Positions 22,796 through 30,832 of a stretch of DNA of 64,000 nucleotides are shown here, piece after piece. Position numbers and translations under genes: made by a program. Below the pieces are notes generated by a model. That model did not search any database. It saw only the letters and a list, made by a program, of their open reading frames with translations, and was not told the origin of the DNA. Each line of letters opens with the position of its first letter. Within the stretch, counting starts at the first letter, position 1. Source of the DNA: an uncultured Myxococcales bacterium (lineage in GTDB: Bacteria > Myxococcota > Myxococcia > Myxococcales > Myxococcaceae); contig CALJKW010000026.1 of assembly GCA_937980205.1 (NCBI GenBank), positions 1-64,000 on the forward strand. The letters run 5' to 3'.

Positions 22796-24163
22796 TCACG
22801 CCTTGCGCGGCAGCGTCAGCGTGAAGCGCGTGCCGAGCTCTTCACCGGAGGCGACATCGAGCGAGCCACGGTGCTCGAGCGCGATCTGCCGGCAGATGTA
22901 GAGGCCGAGGCCGAGCGCCTTCGAGCCGTCTCGCTTCCCGTCGCGTGGCTCGAACAGCGCCGGCAACAGCTCGGCGGGAATCGTGCCGCGGTTCGCGATG
23001 GTCAGCTGCACGTTCCGCTCGGCAGTCCCGTCGACGTCGAGGGTGACCTTCGTGTCGCCGCGGCCGTGCGTGAGCGCGTTGCCGACGAGCGTGCGCACGA
23101 GCTGCGCGAGGCGGTCGACGTCCCAGACGCCGGTCGCGTCGCCGCGGACCTCGAGCGTGATGCGGTCGGAGCCGTGCTCGTCGAGCACCATGCGGCAGAC
23201 CTCCGCGAGGTCGGAGGGGCCCTTGTCGAGCTGCAGCCCCTTGCCGAGGCGCGAGCGCGCGAAGTCGAGCAGCTGATCGACCATGCGCGCCATGCGGTCG
23301 GCGCTGCTCAAGATGCGCTCGGAGGGCTTGGTGACGTTCTCGTCGGTGCTGCGCCGGCGCATCAGCCCCGCGGCGGTCATGATGGCCGACAGCGGGTTGC
23401 GCAGGTCGTGGCCGAGGATGTTCACGAACTGGTCCGCCGAGCGCACGCTCGCGGCGAGCTCGCGGTTGCGCTCTTCGAGCTGCCGCTGCACCTCTTGCAG
23501 CTCGGCGACCGTCTTCCGGTGAGCCTCGAGCTCGTTCTCGAGCGCGCGGGTGCGCTGCTCGAGCAGCGTCAGCTCGCGCAGCCGCGGCTGGCTCTCACCG
23601 CGCGCCTGGCAGCGCTCGGTCGGCCGCACGTGCGAGTGCACGTCGCAGACGGAGCGGAAGCCCGCGGTCGCCTCGGCGCGCTCGAAGCCGCTGATGCCGT
23701 ACGCGCACAGCAGCGTGAAGGCGTGCTCGCGGCCGAGCGCGTTCCACAGGTCTTCGAGCTGCACCGCGGCGGTGCCGTTCTCGTCGCGCCATAGCAGGTC
23801 GACCATCTCTCCGTAGGCGCGCACCGAGCCGGTGGGGCTCTTCGCGACCGCGGCCCTCACCACGCTGCCGACGTGCTGGCGGAAGAGGTCGGGGTCGGGG
23901 CGCCCGGCCACCATGAGCTTCGAGAGCGTCTCGCGCGCGTCGAGCATCGTGAGCAGGCCCGACACCTGAGCCGAGACGACGTCGTGGCCGCGCGACGCGA
24001 GCGCCAGCAGGAACGCGCGGCGGTGCGCGGCCGTGGCGATGACCACCATCGGCACCTTGCCGTCGAAGCCCGGCTCGAGGAAGTCCGCGACGACTCCGTG
24101 GAGGAAGTCTTCATGCTCGTAGAACTGCACGATGTGCGGAGACTCGGAAGCCTGGGGGTGCAT
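22796..24163 (-). CDS. Sensor histidine kinase with MEDS domain
   Basis: 455 residues from ATG 24163. Residues ~8-175 match the MEDS (DcmR sensory) domain: HIVQFYEHEDFLHGVVADFL, then MVVIATAAHRRAF and a WNALGREHAFTLLCAYGI end (given as separate motifs). A coiled coil (~200-240, LEQRTRALENELEAHRKTV) leads to HisKA with the phosphoacceptor His in LGHDLRNPLS (~250) and a full HATPase_c (N-box LVGNALTHG, GLGLYICRQI). No transmembrane segment, so soluble. No receiver gene is adjacent. Divergent from a PilZ protein, hinting at shared control. Confidence 0.92.
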   Translation of the reverse strand: MHPQASESPHIVQFYEHEDFLHGVVADFLEPGFDGKVPMVVIATAAHRRAFLLALASRGHDVVSAQVSGLLTMLDARETLSKLMVAGRPDPDLFRQHVGSVVRAAVAKSPTGSVRAYGEMVDLLWRDENGTAAVQLEDLWNALGREHAFTLLCAYGISGFERAEATAGFRSVCDVHSHVRPTERCQARGESQPRLRELTLLEQRTRALENELEAHRKTVAELQEVQRQLEERNRELAASVRSADQFVNILGHDLRNPLSAIMTAAGLMRRRSTDENVTKPSERILSSADRMARMVDQLLDFARSRLGKGLQLDKGPSDLAEVCRMVLDEHGSDRITLEVRGDATGVWDVDRLAQLVRTLVGNALTHGRGDTKVTLDVDGTAERNVQLTIANRGTIPAELLPALFEPRDGKRDGSKALGLGLYICRQIALEHRGSLDVASGEELGTRFTLTLPRKA

Positions 24164-24275
24164 CGCGAGCAGAAAAGATTCTCTCGCCGATGATCCAATT
24201 CAAGCCGGACGTACGCCGTCACGACTCCGTAACATTCGCTTGAGTTTCGCAGGGCGGTGGGGGAATAGGCCCCGC

Positions 24276-24554
24276 ATGGAAGCGCGTCGTCACGTTCGCG
24301 TGAAGTGCGGTTTCATGATCCGCGTGCCGGGCGGAGGGCTCGTTCCCACATACGGGGACATCTCTGCCGGCGGCGCGATGTTCACGGCCGATGCCGACGT
24401 CGGCCGCGAGGTCGAGGTGCTCGCCGGAGACATCGCCGCCCGCGCGACCGTGCTGCAGGTCGGCGAGAAGTCCGGGCGCTTCATTCACCGCGTGAAGTTC
24501 GAGGACGAGAGCGCGGGAGCTCAGGTCTTCGACGCCGTCTACGCCGCCGCGTAG
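24276..24554 (+). CDS. PilZ domain protein
   Basis: 92 residues from ATG 24276, essentially one PilZ domain. The c-di-GMP contact motifs are recognisable though divergent: RRHVRV at residues ~4-9 for RxxxR and GDISAGG at ~27-33 for D/NxSxxG. A short beta-barrel follows (VEVLAGDIAARATVLQV, FIHRVKFED). It probably senses cyclic di-GMP and acts by protein interaction. Divergent from the MEDS kinase; 112 bp separates them. A REP-like element starts 7 bp after its stop. Confidence 0.88.
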   Translation: MEARRHVRVKCGFMIRVPGGGLVPTYGDISAGGAMFTADADVGREVEVLAGDIAARATVLQVGEKSGRFIHRVKFEDESAGAQVFDAVYAAA

Positions 24555-24560
24555 GCGGCA

Positions 24561-24608
24561 CCGTTCACGCTACAGCGGAGCGCGAAGCGCGCAGTCGAAG
24601 CGGGGCCG
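24561..24608. repeat. REP-like element, degenerate copy
   Basis: Read 5'-3', it starts CCGTTCACGCTACAGCGG, has the core hairpin GCGCGAAGCGC (24580-24590) and ends CAGTCGAAGCGGGGCCG. This matches, in order, the reverse complement of the element at 27438-27495 with a shortened central stem. It lies between convergent genes. Confidence 0.55.
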
Positions 24609-24650
24609 ATGGACACCCGAACCTCCGCCTTTCGACGCTGGCCCCATCCG

Positions 24651-25811
24651 CTACGACACCTGCTCGAGCAGCCGCGCCCGCATCTCCGCCACCATCCCCG
24701 CGAGCGAATTCGGCACCGGCCGATGCGGCGGAGGCTTCCGCACCGGCCTCCGCGCCGGCGTCCCGCTCGCGACGGCGAGGAACAGCCGCACGTTGTCGCG
24801 CAGGCGGCCGAAGTCGGCGTCGTCTCCGAGCGACTGATCAGCGGCCTGGGCGCGCGCGTAGAGGCGCTCCCAGAAGGTGGGGTCCGAGCCGTTCGCCTTC
24901 GTGGCGAGCCAGAACTCGGCGGAGAGTTGGATCAGCGCGGCGCGCGCCGGCTCGAGGCCGTCGAGCGCGGCGTGGCGGTTGCGCTCGCGCTCCGAGAGCC
25001 AGCGCACGACGGGCAACAGCTCGGCGTCGGCGAGCTGAATGGGCGCGACCTGCTCCTGGGCGATCTCGCGCAGCTTGGCGAGCGCGAGCGTCTTCCAGAA
25101 CTCGGCGCGCAGCATGAGCTCGGGTCCGCTCGAGGGCTTCTTCATCGGCGCACGTCGCGCGCGCTTGCGCAGCATGCGCTCGACCCCGTCGGTGGTGTCG
25201 ACGACACAGACGCGCTCCCACGCGGAGGCCAGCGCCGCCTCGCCCTCGGGCCACAGCGTCTGCAGGCGCGACAGCTCGTCCGGCGTGAACGGCAGGCGCT
25301 GGCTCGAGAGGTACGGCCGCTTGAAGAGCGCTTCGAGCAGCTCGCCGAACGCGCGCAGCTGCTGCAGCTCGGGCAGCCAGGCGGGCAGCGCCTCGAGCGC
25401 GGCCTTCCACCGCTCGCCCGGGTAGACGCGCCGCGGGCCGGCGACGGCGAGGCGCTCGAGCTGCTCGAGGCGCTGGCTGAAGGTGTGGCCGGCGGTGCCT
25501 TTGAGCTTCTTGCCCATCTGCCGGTAGACGGCGTTCTTCAGCTCGTCGACCTCGCGCGCCGTCTTCACGATGGCGGACGACGGCAGCCAGCCCTCGGTGG
25601 CGACCTTGCGCTCGACGACGCCGAGCGCCTCGTCGACGCGCGGCTGCACGGAGATGATCTCGCGCAACAGCGGGCCGTTGCGGCGCAGCTTGCGCCGCCA
25701 GAGCAGCGTGCCGAGCATCTCCTTCAGGGCTCGGTAGCGCAGGCGCGTCTTGTCGAGCAGCTCGGCGCGGCCTTCGAGGCGCACGCGGTAGGACGCGTCT
25801 TCGGACGACAC
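24651..25811 (-). CDS. Large helical protein of unknown function
   Basis: 386 residues from GTG 25811. No signal peptide or membrane helix. The sequence is strongly helical and charged: LLDKTRLRYRALKEMLGTLLW, RRKLRRNGPLLREIISVQPR, WLPELQQLRAFGELLEALF, with several W-L and R-x-x-E patterns, ending in a Pro/Arg segment (RRPVRKPPPHRP) and MVAEMRARLLEQVS. I recognise no family and no catalytic motif. Codon use matches neighbours, so it is native. It is 38 bp from and divergent to the beta-helix gene. Confidence 0.75.
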   Translation of the reverse strand: MSSEDASYRVRLEGRAELLDKTRLRYRALKEMLGTLLWRRKLRRNGPLLREIISVQPRVDEALGVVERKVATEGWLPSSAIVKTAREVDELKNAVYRQMGKKLKGTAGHTFSQRLEQLERLAVAGPRRVYPGERWKAALEALPAWLPELQQLRAFGELLEALFKRPYLSSQRLPFTPDELSRLQTLWPEGEAALASAWERVCVVDTTDGVERMLRKRARRAPMKKPSSGPELMLRAEFWKTLALAKLREIAQEQVAPIQLADAELLPVVRWLSERERNRHAALDGLEPARAALIQLSAEFWLATKANGSDPTFWERLYARAQAADQSLGDDADFGRLRDNVRLFLAVASGTPARRPVRKPPPHRPVPNSLAGMVAEMRARLLEQVS

Positions 25812-25849
25812 TCGTCCCGGACGCTAGCGCATCGTATGAAGCGGCGCAG

Positions 25850-27394
25850 ATGACCTCCCTCGTCCTCTTCGTCCTGCTCGGCGTGTCCAAAGAGATCGGT
25901 CCCACCGCGAACCTGCCCAACGAGGTCGCGCAGCTTCAGCCGGGCGACGAGCTGATCTTGCAGGGCGGCACCTACAACGGCACCGGCTTCTGGCTCATCT
26001 CGGTGAGCGGCACCGCGGCGCAGCCCATCACCATCCGCAGCAAGACCGGAGAGCGCGCGCACTACCGCCTCGCCTCGACCACGCAGAACATCGTCAACAT
26101 CAGCGGCCGCTACCTGGTGTTCAAGGACCTCGAGTTCTCCGGCGGCTCGCGCGGCCTGCGGTTTCAGAGCGGCGCGAGCTTCATCACCGTCGAAGGGTGC
26201 GAGGTGCACGGCACCGCGGACGTCGCGATCGCGGCGAACGACACCGGCGCGACGTACGACGGCTTCCGCTTCATCGGAAACCATGTCCACCACATGTCTG
26301 GCACGGCCGAGGGCTTCTACCTGGGCTGCAACAACGCGGCGTGCCGCTTCGTGAACGGCGTCATCGAGCGCAACTGGGTCCACGACACGGTGAACGCGGT
26401 GCAGGGCGACGGCATCGAGCTCAAAGAGGGCTCGTACGGCAACGTCATCCGCGACAACGTGATTCACGACGTGAACTACCCGTGCATCACGCTCTACAGC
26501 GCGTCGCCGTTCGGCGCGCAGCCGAACCTCGTCGAGCGCAACGTGATGTGGCACTGCGGAGACCACGGCCTGCAGGTCAGCCGCGACGCCGTCATCCGCA
26601 ACAACATCGTGCTCAGCGCGGCCGTCGAGGGCATCTCGGTGCGCGGCCACGCGCAGGTCGACGCCGGCAGCGGCAACGTGCAGGTGCTGCACAACACCGT
26701 CCTCGGCACGGGCAGCGCCGGCATCGCGATTCGCAACGCCATCTCGCCGGTGCTCATCGTGAACAACGCCGTGTACAGCACCACGCCGGTGAACAACCTG
26801 TCCGGCGCCAACGCGGTGCTGCGCGGGAACGTCACGATGGGGAGCCTCGCGAACGACTTCGTGGCGGCGAGCGCGTCGGGCACGCTGCCGAACGACGTCT
26901 ACCCGAAGCTCGGCGGCGCCCTCGTCGATGCGGGAGACCCGACGGCGATGGTCGCCGACGACTTCAACGGCACGCCGCGCGGGCTGCCCGTGACGGTGGG
27001 CGCCTACCAGTTCGCGGCCACCGGAAACCCCGGCGGCGGAATCGATGCGGGGTTCAAGGCGGCGCCGCGAGATGCGGGCATGGGTGGGACCGGAGGCGGC
27101 TCCGGAGCCGGCGGTGGCGCGGCGACGGGTGGAGGGTCCGCGACGGGGGGAGGCTCCGCGAACGGTGGCGGCTCCGCGACGGGGGGGGGCACTGCGAACG
27201 GTGGCGGCTCTGCGACGGCCGGAGGCAGCGGCGGCACGGGCGGCGGCTCCGGGACGGCGGGTGGCAGCAGCGGCACCGGCGGCGGAGAAGAAGAAGGTCC
27301 CGGCGGCTGCGGCTGCAGCTCGGGAGAAGGTGCGCTGCTGCTGCTGGCGCTGGCGGGATTGCGGCGGCGCCGAAGCGCCTCCCGTTCGCGCTGA
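25850..27394 (+). CDS. Right-handed beta-helix protein with MYXO-CTERM tail
   Basis: 514 residues from ATG 25850, signal peptide short (TSLVLFVLLGVS). Residues ~25-370 are a right-handed parallel beta-helix with repeated turns of VIRNNIVLSA, VLHNTVLGT, IVNNAVYSTT type, as in pectate-lyase-like and DUF1565/chondroitinase-like proteins. No clear catalytic residues are assigned. Residues ~395-485 are a Gly/Ser/Thr-Ala low-complexity linker that includes a run of nine G bases (27181-27189). The end (GGCGCSSGEG, hydrophobic ALLLLALAGL, RRRRSASRSR) is a MYXO-CTERM signal, so the protein is predicted to be exported and processed at the cell surface. Confidence 0.88.
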   Translation: MTSLVLFVLLGVSKEIGPTANLPNEVAQLQPGDELILQGGTYNGTGFWLISVSGTAAQPITIRSKTGERAHYRLASTTQNIVNISGRYLVFKDLEFSGGSRGLRFQSGASFITVEGCEVHGTADVAIAANDTGATYDGFRFIGNHVHHMSGTAEGFYLGCNNAACRFVNGVIERNWVHDTVNAVQGDGIELKEGSYGNVIRDNVIHDVNYPCITLYSASPFGAQPNLVERNVMWHCGDHGLQVSRDAVIRNNIVLSAAVEGISVRGHAQVDAGSGNVQVLHNTVLGTGSAGIAIRNAISPVLIVNNAVYSTTPVNNLSGANAVLRGNVTMGSLANDFVAASASGTLPNDVYPKLGGALVDAGDPTAMVADDFNGTPRGLPVTVGAYQFAATGNPGGGIDAGFKAAPRDAGMGGTGGGSGAGGGAATGGGSATGGGSANGGGSATGGGTANGGGSATAGGSGGTGGGSGTAGGSSGTGGGEEEGPGGCGCSSGEGALLLLALAGLRRRRSASRSR

Positions 27395-27437
27395 GGAAGC
27401 TGGCCGGAGCCTTCTCGAAGGCGATGCCATCTGCGCC

Positions 27438-27495
27438 CGGACCCATTCGACTCGCCGAGGTCCGCTTCGCGGCCTCGGCGGCTCAGGGTGACCGG
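27438..27495. repeat. REP-like palindromic element, best copy
   Basis: The element begins CGGACCCATTCGACTC and ends GGCTCAGGGTGACCGG. Between these is a stem GCCGAGG (27454-27460) with CCTCGGC (27473-27479) and an inner CCGC-ttc-GCGG. The conserved ends resemble the widespread REP type in which a TTCGAC half and a CTCAGG half face each other. Two further copies occur in this window. It precedes the 27528 gene by ~30 bp. Confidence 0.65.
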
Positions 27496-27527
27496 CTTCG
27501 AGTTTCCTGTATGGTGCCCCCCCTCGC

Positions 27528-28352
27528 ATGACGCTTGCGCCCGTCCTGCTGCTCCTCGCCGCCGCCGCCGCCGAGCCGGAGAAGCCGCGCCTGTTCGTGA
27601 CCGCGCTGACCGCGCAAGGCGTCGACGCCGAGCTCGCGCGCGGGATGACCGACGCGGTCGTCGACGCGCTGACCGTCCGCAAGCTCTACGACGTCGTCTC
27701 GACGAAGGACCTCGAGACGCTGCTCGGCGCCGAGCGGCAGAAGCAGCTGCTGGGCATCTGCGAGAACGACGCGGCCGCCTGCTCGCAGAACGCCGCCGAC
27801 GCCATCACCGCGCGCTTCGTGCTCTCGGGTCAGCTGTCGAAGCTCGGCAACCTGTACCAGCTCTCGCTGCAGATGGTGGACACGCAGAAGGGCCAGCCGG
27901 TCGCGCGCTCGCTGCGCGTCTCGGACGACCTCGCGAAGCTGAACGCGCTCGTCCCGTACGCGGCGGCGGAGGCGACGGGCTCGCCGCTGCCGCCTCCCCC
28001 GTCGAAGGTGCTGCCGCTCATCCTCATCGGCGCGGGCAGCGCGTCGTTCCTCGCTGGCGCCGTGCTCGGCATGCTCGCGCTCTCGCGGCAGTCGGTGCTG
28101 AACTCAGAGCTCTGCCCGACCGGCGTCGACCCGCTGCAGCGCTGCGAAGGTGTCTCGCTGCGGCCGCGCGAGTTCTACCTGCAGCAGGACAGGGAGATCG
28201 GCACGCAGAAGACCGTCGCGCTCGCGCTGCTGCTCGCCGGAGCCGCGGTCGCCGTCGTCGGCGTCGTCCTCTGGCCTCCGACCGACACGCAGGGCGTTCG
28301 CGTGTCGCTCGTGCCGGCGCTGAACGGCGTCTCCATCGCGGGGGCGTTTTGA
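27528..28352 (+). CDS. CsgG-like exported protein with C-terminal helices
   Basis: 274 residues from ATG 27528. Signal peptide (TLAPVLLLLAAAAA), then a ~125-residue domain with the layout of CsgG/FlgO-type envelope proteins (RLFVTALTAQGVDAELARG, KLYDVVSTKDLETLLG, GRFVLSGQL-like ARFVLSGQLSKLG, LYQLSLQMVDT). Two C-terminal hydrophobic helices (LPLILIGAGSASFLAGAVLGMLAL and VALALLLAGAAVAVVGVVL, in part) bracket a Cys-containing loop. Probably inner-membrane anchored with a periplasmic head. Same two-part plan as the gene at 59023. Stop overlaps the next start. Confidence 0.75.
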   Translation: MTLAPVLLLLAAAAAEPEKPRLFVTALTAQGVDAELARGMTDAVVDALTVRKLYDVVSTKDLETLLGAERQKQLLGICENDAAACSQNAADAITARFVLSGQLSKLGNLYQLSLQMVDTQKGQPVARSLRVSDDLAKLNALVPYAAAEATGSPLPPPPSKVLPLILIGAGSASFLAGAVLGMLALSRQSVLNSELCPTGVDPLQRCEGVSLRPREFYLQQDREIGTQKTVALALLLAGAAVAVVGVVLWPPTDTQGVRVSLVPALNGVSIAGAF

Positions 28353-30832
28353 GGCGCGCCACGCTCGCAGCGCTCGCGGCGCTGCTCACCGCCTGCCCCG
28401 GCGGCCTCAACACCGGCAAGGGCAACGACTTTCCCTGCGACTTCTCGCAGCCCGAAGGCGTGCGCGACCAGGTCTGCTCTCCCGGAGACGTCTGCGGCGT
28501 CGACAACCGCTGCCGGCGGTACCGCTACGAGGGGCCGCAGTTCGACAACGGCGCCTCGGCGCCGCGCTTCGACGCCGCCGCGGTGAAGCACCCGCTGCTG
28601 GTGTCCGAGCCGGTGCTGGTGGTCACGCGCGGCGTCACGCAGCGCGACAGCCAGCACGCGCTCGCGGTGGTCGGAACGCTGCAGCAGGGAACGGCGCTCG
28701 CCGTCGAGGTCTCGGGCGCGATCACCGGCGTCCGCGCGACGGCTTCGCCCATTCCTCCCGGCTTGCTGACCTCGGTCGCCGTCTCCAACGCGCCGACGAC
28801 GCGCGATGCGTTCGTGGTCGCGCTGTTCCGCAACGGAGGCGTCAACGCCGGCGCCGTCTTCACCTCGCTCGACCTCGACGCGGGGCAGCCGCTGCCGCTC
28901 CTCGAGGGCGACCGCCTGCGCAGCGGGCCGAGCCGCATCGCCGTCGTCCGGCTGGACCCGATGGGCCCGGGCGCGTTCGAGGTCCTCCCCGGCGGACCCG
29001 CGCAGCCGCGCGAGCTCGACTTCGACGAGACGCTGCCCGACGGCGGCCTCTCTGCGCAGCGCGTGCTCGACGTGCGGTACCTGCCCGGGGGCTTCCCGGT
29101 CGACGCCGGCCCCGACGAGCTGCTGCTCACGCGCGAAGGCCTCTTCCTCTCGCACCTGCGCGTCGTGCAGCGGCTCTCGGCGCGCGACGAGGCGATGCCG
29201 CTCGTGCTCACCAGCAAGCCCCGCCCGCGCACGGACCTGAGGCACGACCAGAACGCCACCACCGCCGCCTTCACCACGTACGACGACGGAGAGGCCCGCG
29301 TGCTCTCGACGTGGCGGCTCGACCGCCGCTCGCCGGCGTCGGCGGTGCGCGCGTGGCCCGACTGCTCGCCGTGCGGTGCCCAGGGGCGCGTCATGGCGTT
29401 CGCTCCGGTGCTGGAGCTCGGCGCGCCGTTCGTCGAGGTCCTCTGCGCGCTGCCCGGCGGCGGAGGTCGCTCGCTGCTCACGCTCCTGCGCGTCACCGGC
29501 AGCGCCGCGGCCGACGAGGTGCAGGCGTGCACCGTCGAGCAGCTCGAGGCTCCCTTCCTGCTCGCGCAGGTGAACGAAGTCTCCCGCGGTCGCCGCGCGG
29601 CCGAGGGCGTGAAGCCGACCGCCGTGTTCGACGAGGGGTTCGGCTCCGGCGTCGCGCTCGGCGGCCGCCGCGGCCAGCTCTGGGTGGGCCGCTCGTTCAG
29701 CCGCTCGCTGCCGCTGTTCCTCGAGCGGGTGCCGCAGGCGTTCGGAGAGATTCCCGCTCCCGATGGCGGCCGCCTCACCGCGGTGCTCACCGACCGCTAC
29801 CTCGCGGCGCCGCGCACGCCGGCGCTCGGCTACGAGGTGCTCGACTTGAGCGAAGCGGGCGGCCAGCTGCCCGAGGGCGCGGTCGGCAGCGCGTTCGTCG
29901 GCCAGGCGCTCGGCTGGGGCATCGCGAGCTCCGGCGACCTGCTGCTCATCGACCCCTCGACGGCCGACGGTGGAGCCTCGCTCACCTTCGGGCCGCGGCT
30001 GCTCGACGCGCGGGGCCAGCCGGCGCGCGGGCCGTTCTTCGGCGAGGCGGTGACGCGCACCGACGGCGGGCTCGTCTCGTTCGTCCTCACCGCGGACGAC
30101 TCGCTGTACTTCACGCCGGCTCCGCAGCCCGGCGCGACGACGCTGGCGCCGAATGTGCTCGACCCGCTCACGCCTCAGCTGACGCCCGCGCCGTCCTCTC
30201 CGATTCGCAGCTTCACGCTCGAGCGCAGCGCGGTGGGCACCGACGGCGTCACGCGCGTGCGCGGCTACGCGGTGGCGGGGCGCTCGCTGTTCCTGGTGCA
30301 GCTCTCGGGCACTCCGCCGCGGTGGTCGGCGACTCCCCTCGTGCTGCAGGGCGGCGAGCCGCTCGAGGCGTGGATGGACCACCCGCTCGGCGGCCTGGGG
30401 CGCGTCGGCTACCGCGACGGCCAGGTGTTCACGCTGCCCGGCGGCTTCCTGCTCGTGAACGAGCTGCCGCGCGACGCGGGCACGAATCCGCCGCAGGTGC
30501 TCGACTACGAGAACCTCGGCGGCTGGCCGGTCGCGATGACGAGCAACGGCCTGTTCGAGGCGCACTACGACGTCGTCGACTTCAAGCTGAAGAACCGCTT
30601 CGAGGACGGCGGCATCAACCGCGCGATGAGCTGGCGCCGCGTCACGCTGCCCGACGGCACAGAGCCCTGGCTCGGCCGCCCCTCCCGCCTGCACGTCACG
30701 CAGGCCGTCGAGCCGTATGACGAGAGCAGCGGCATCTTGCGGCCTCCCGCGCCGGCGCGCGCGAGGGTGTTCCGCCTGCTCGTGTACACCGACGAGCAGG
30801 TCATCGAAGTCGGTACGCTCGTGCGGCGGTGA
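28349..30832 (+). CDS. Large lipoprotein of unknown function
   Basis: 827 residues from TTG 28349, which overlaps the preceding TGA. Signal and lipobox (ALAALLTACPGG), followed by a short Cys motif (CSPGDVCGVDNRC) typical of myxobacterial secreted proteins. The body is beta-rich with repeated P-D-G-G turns (LPDGGL, APDGGRL, FEDGG); it may be an irregular propeller, but I recognise no family. It is translationally coupled to the CsgG-like gene before and to recF after (GTGA overlap), an odd operon of envelope and repair genes. Confidence 0.75.
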   Translation: MRRATLAALAALLTACPGGLNTGKGNDFPCDFSQPEGVRDQVCSPGDVCGVDNRCRRYRYEGPQFDNGASAPRFDAAAVKHPLLVSEPVLVVTRGVTQRDSQHALAVVGTLQQGTALAVEVSGAITGVRATASPIPPGLLTSVAVSNAPTTRDAFVVALFRNGGVNAGAVFTSLDLDAGQPLPLLEGDRLRSGPSRIAVVRLDPMGPGAFEVLPGGPAQPRELDFDETLPDGGLSAQRVLDVRYLPGGFPVDAGPDELLLTREGLFLSHLRVVQRLSARDEAMPLVLTSKPRPRTDLRHDQNATTAAFTTYDDGEARVLSTWRLDRRSPASAVRAWPDCSPCGAQGRVMAFAPVLELGAPFVEVLCALPGGGGRSLLTLLRVTGSAAADEVQACTVEQLEAPFLLAQVNEVSRGRRAAEGVKPTAVFDEGFGSGVALGGRRGQLWVGRSFSRSLPLFLERVPQAFGEIPAPDGGRLTAVLTDRYLAAPRTPALGYEVLDLSEAGGQLPEGAVGSAFVGQALGWGIASSGDLLLIDPSTADGGASLTFGPRLLDARGQPARGPFFGEAVTRTDGGLVSFVLTADDSLYFTPAPQPGATTLAPNVLDPLTPQLTPAPSSPIRSFTLERSAVGTDGVTRVRGYAVAGRSLFLVQLSGTPPRWSATPLVLQGGEPLEAWMDHPLGGLGRVGYRDGQVFTLPGGFLLVNELPRDAGTNPPQVLDYENLGGWPVAMTSNGLFEAHYDVVDFKLKNRFEDGGINRAMSWRRVTLPDGTEPWLGRPSRLHVTQAVEPYDESSGILRPPAPARARVFRLLVYTDEQVIEVGTLVRR

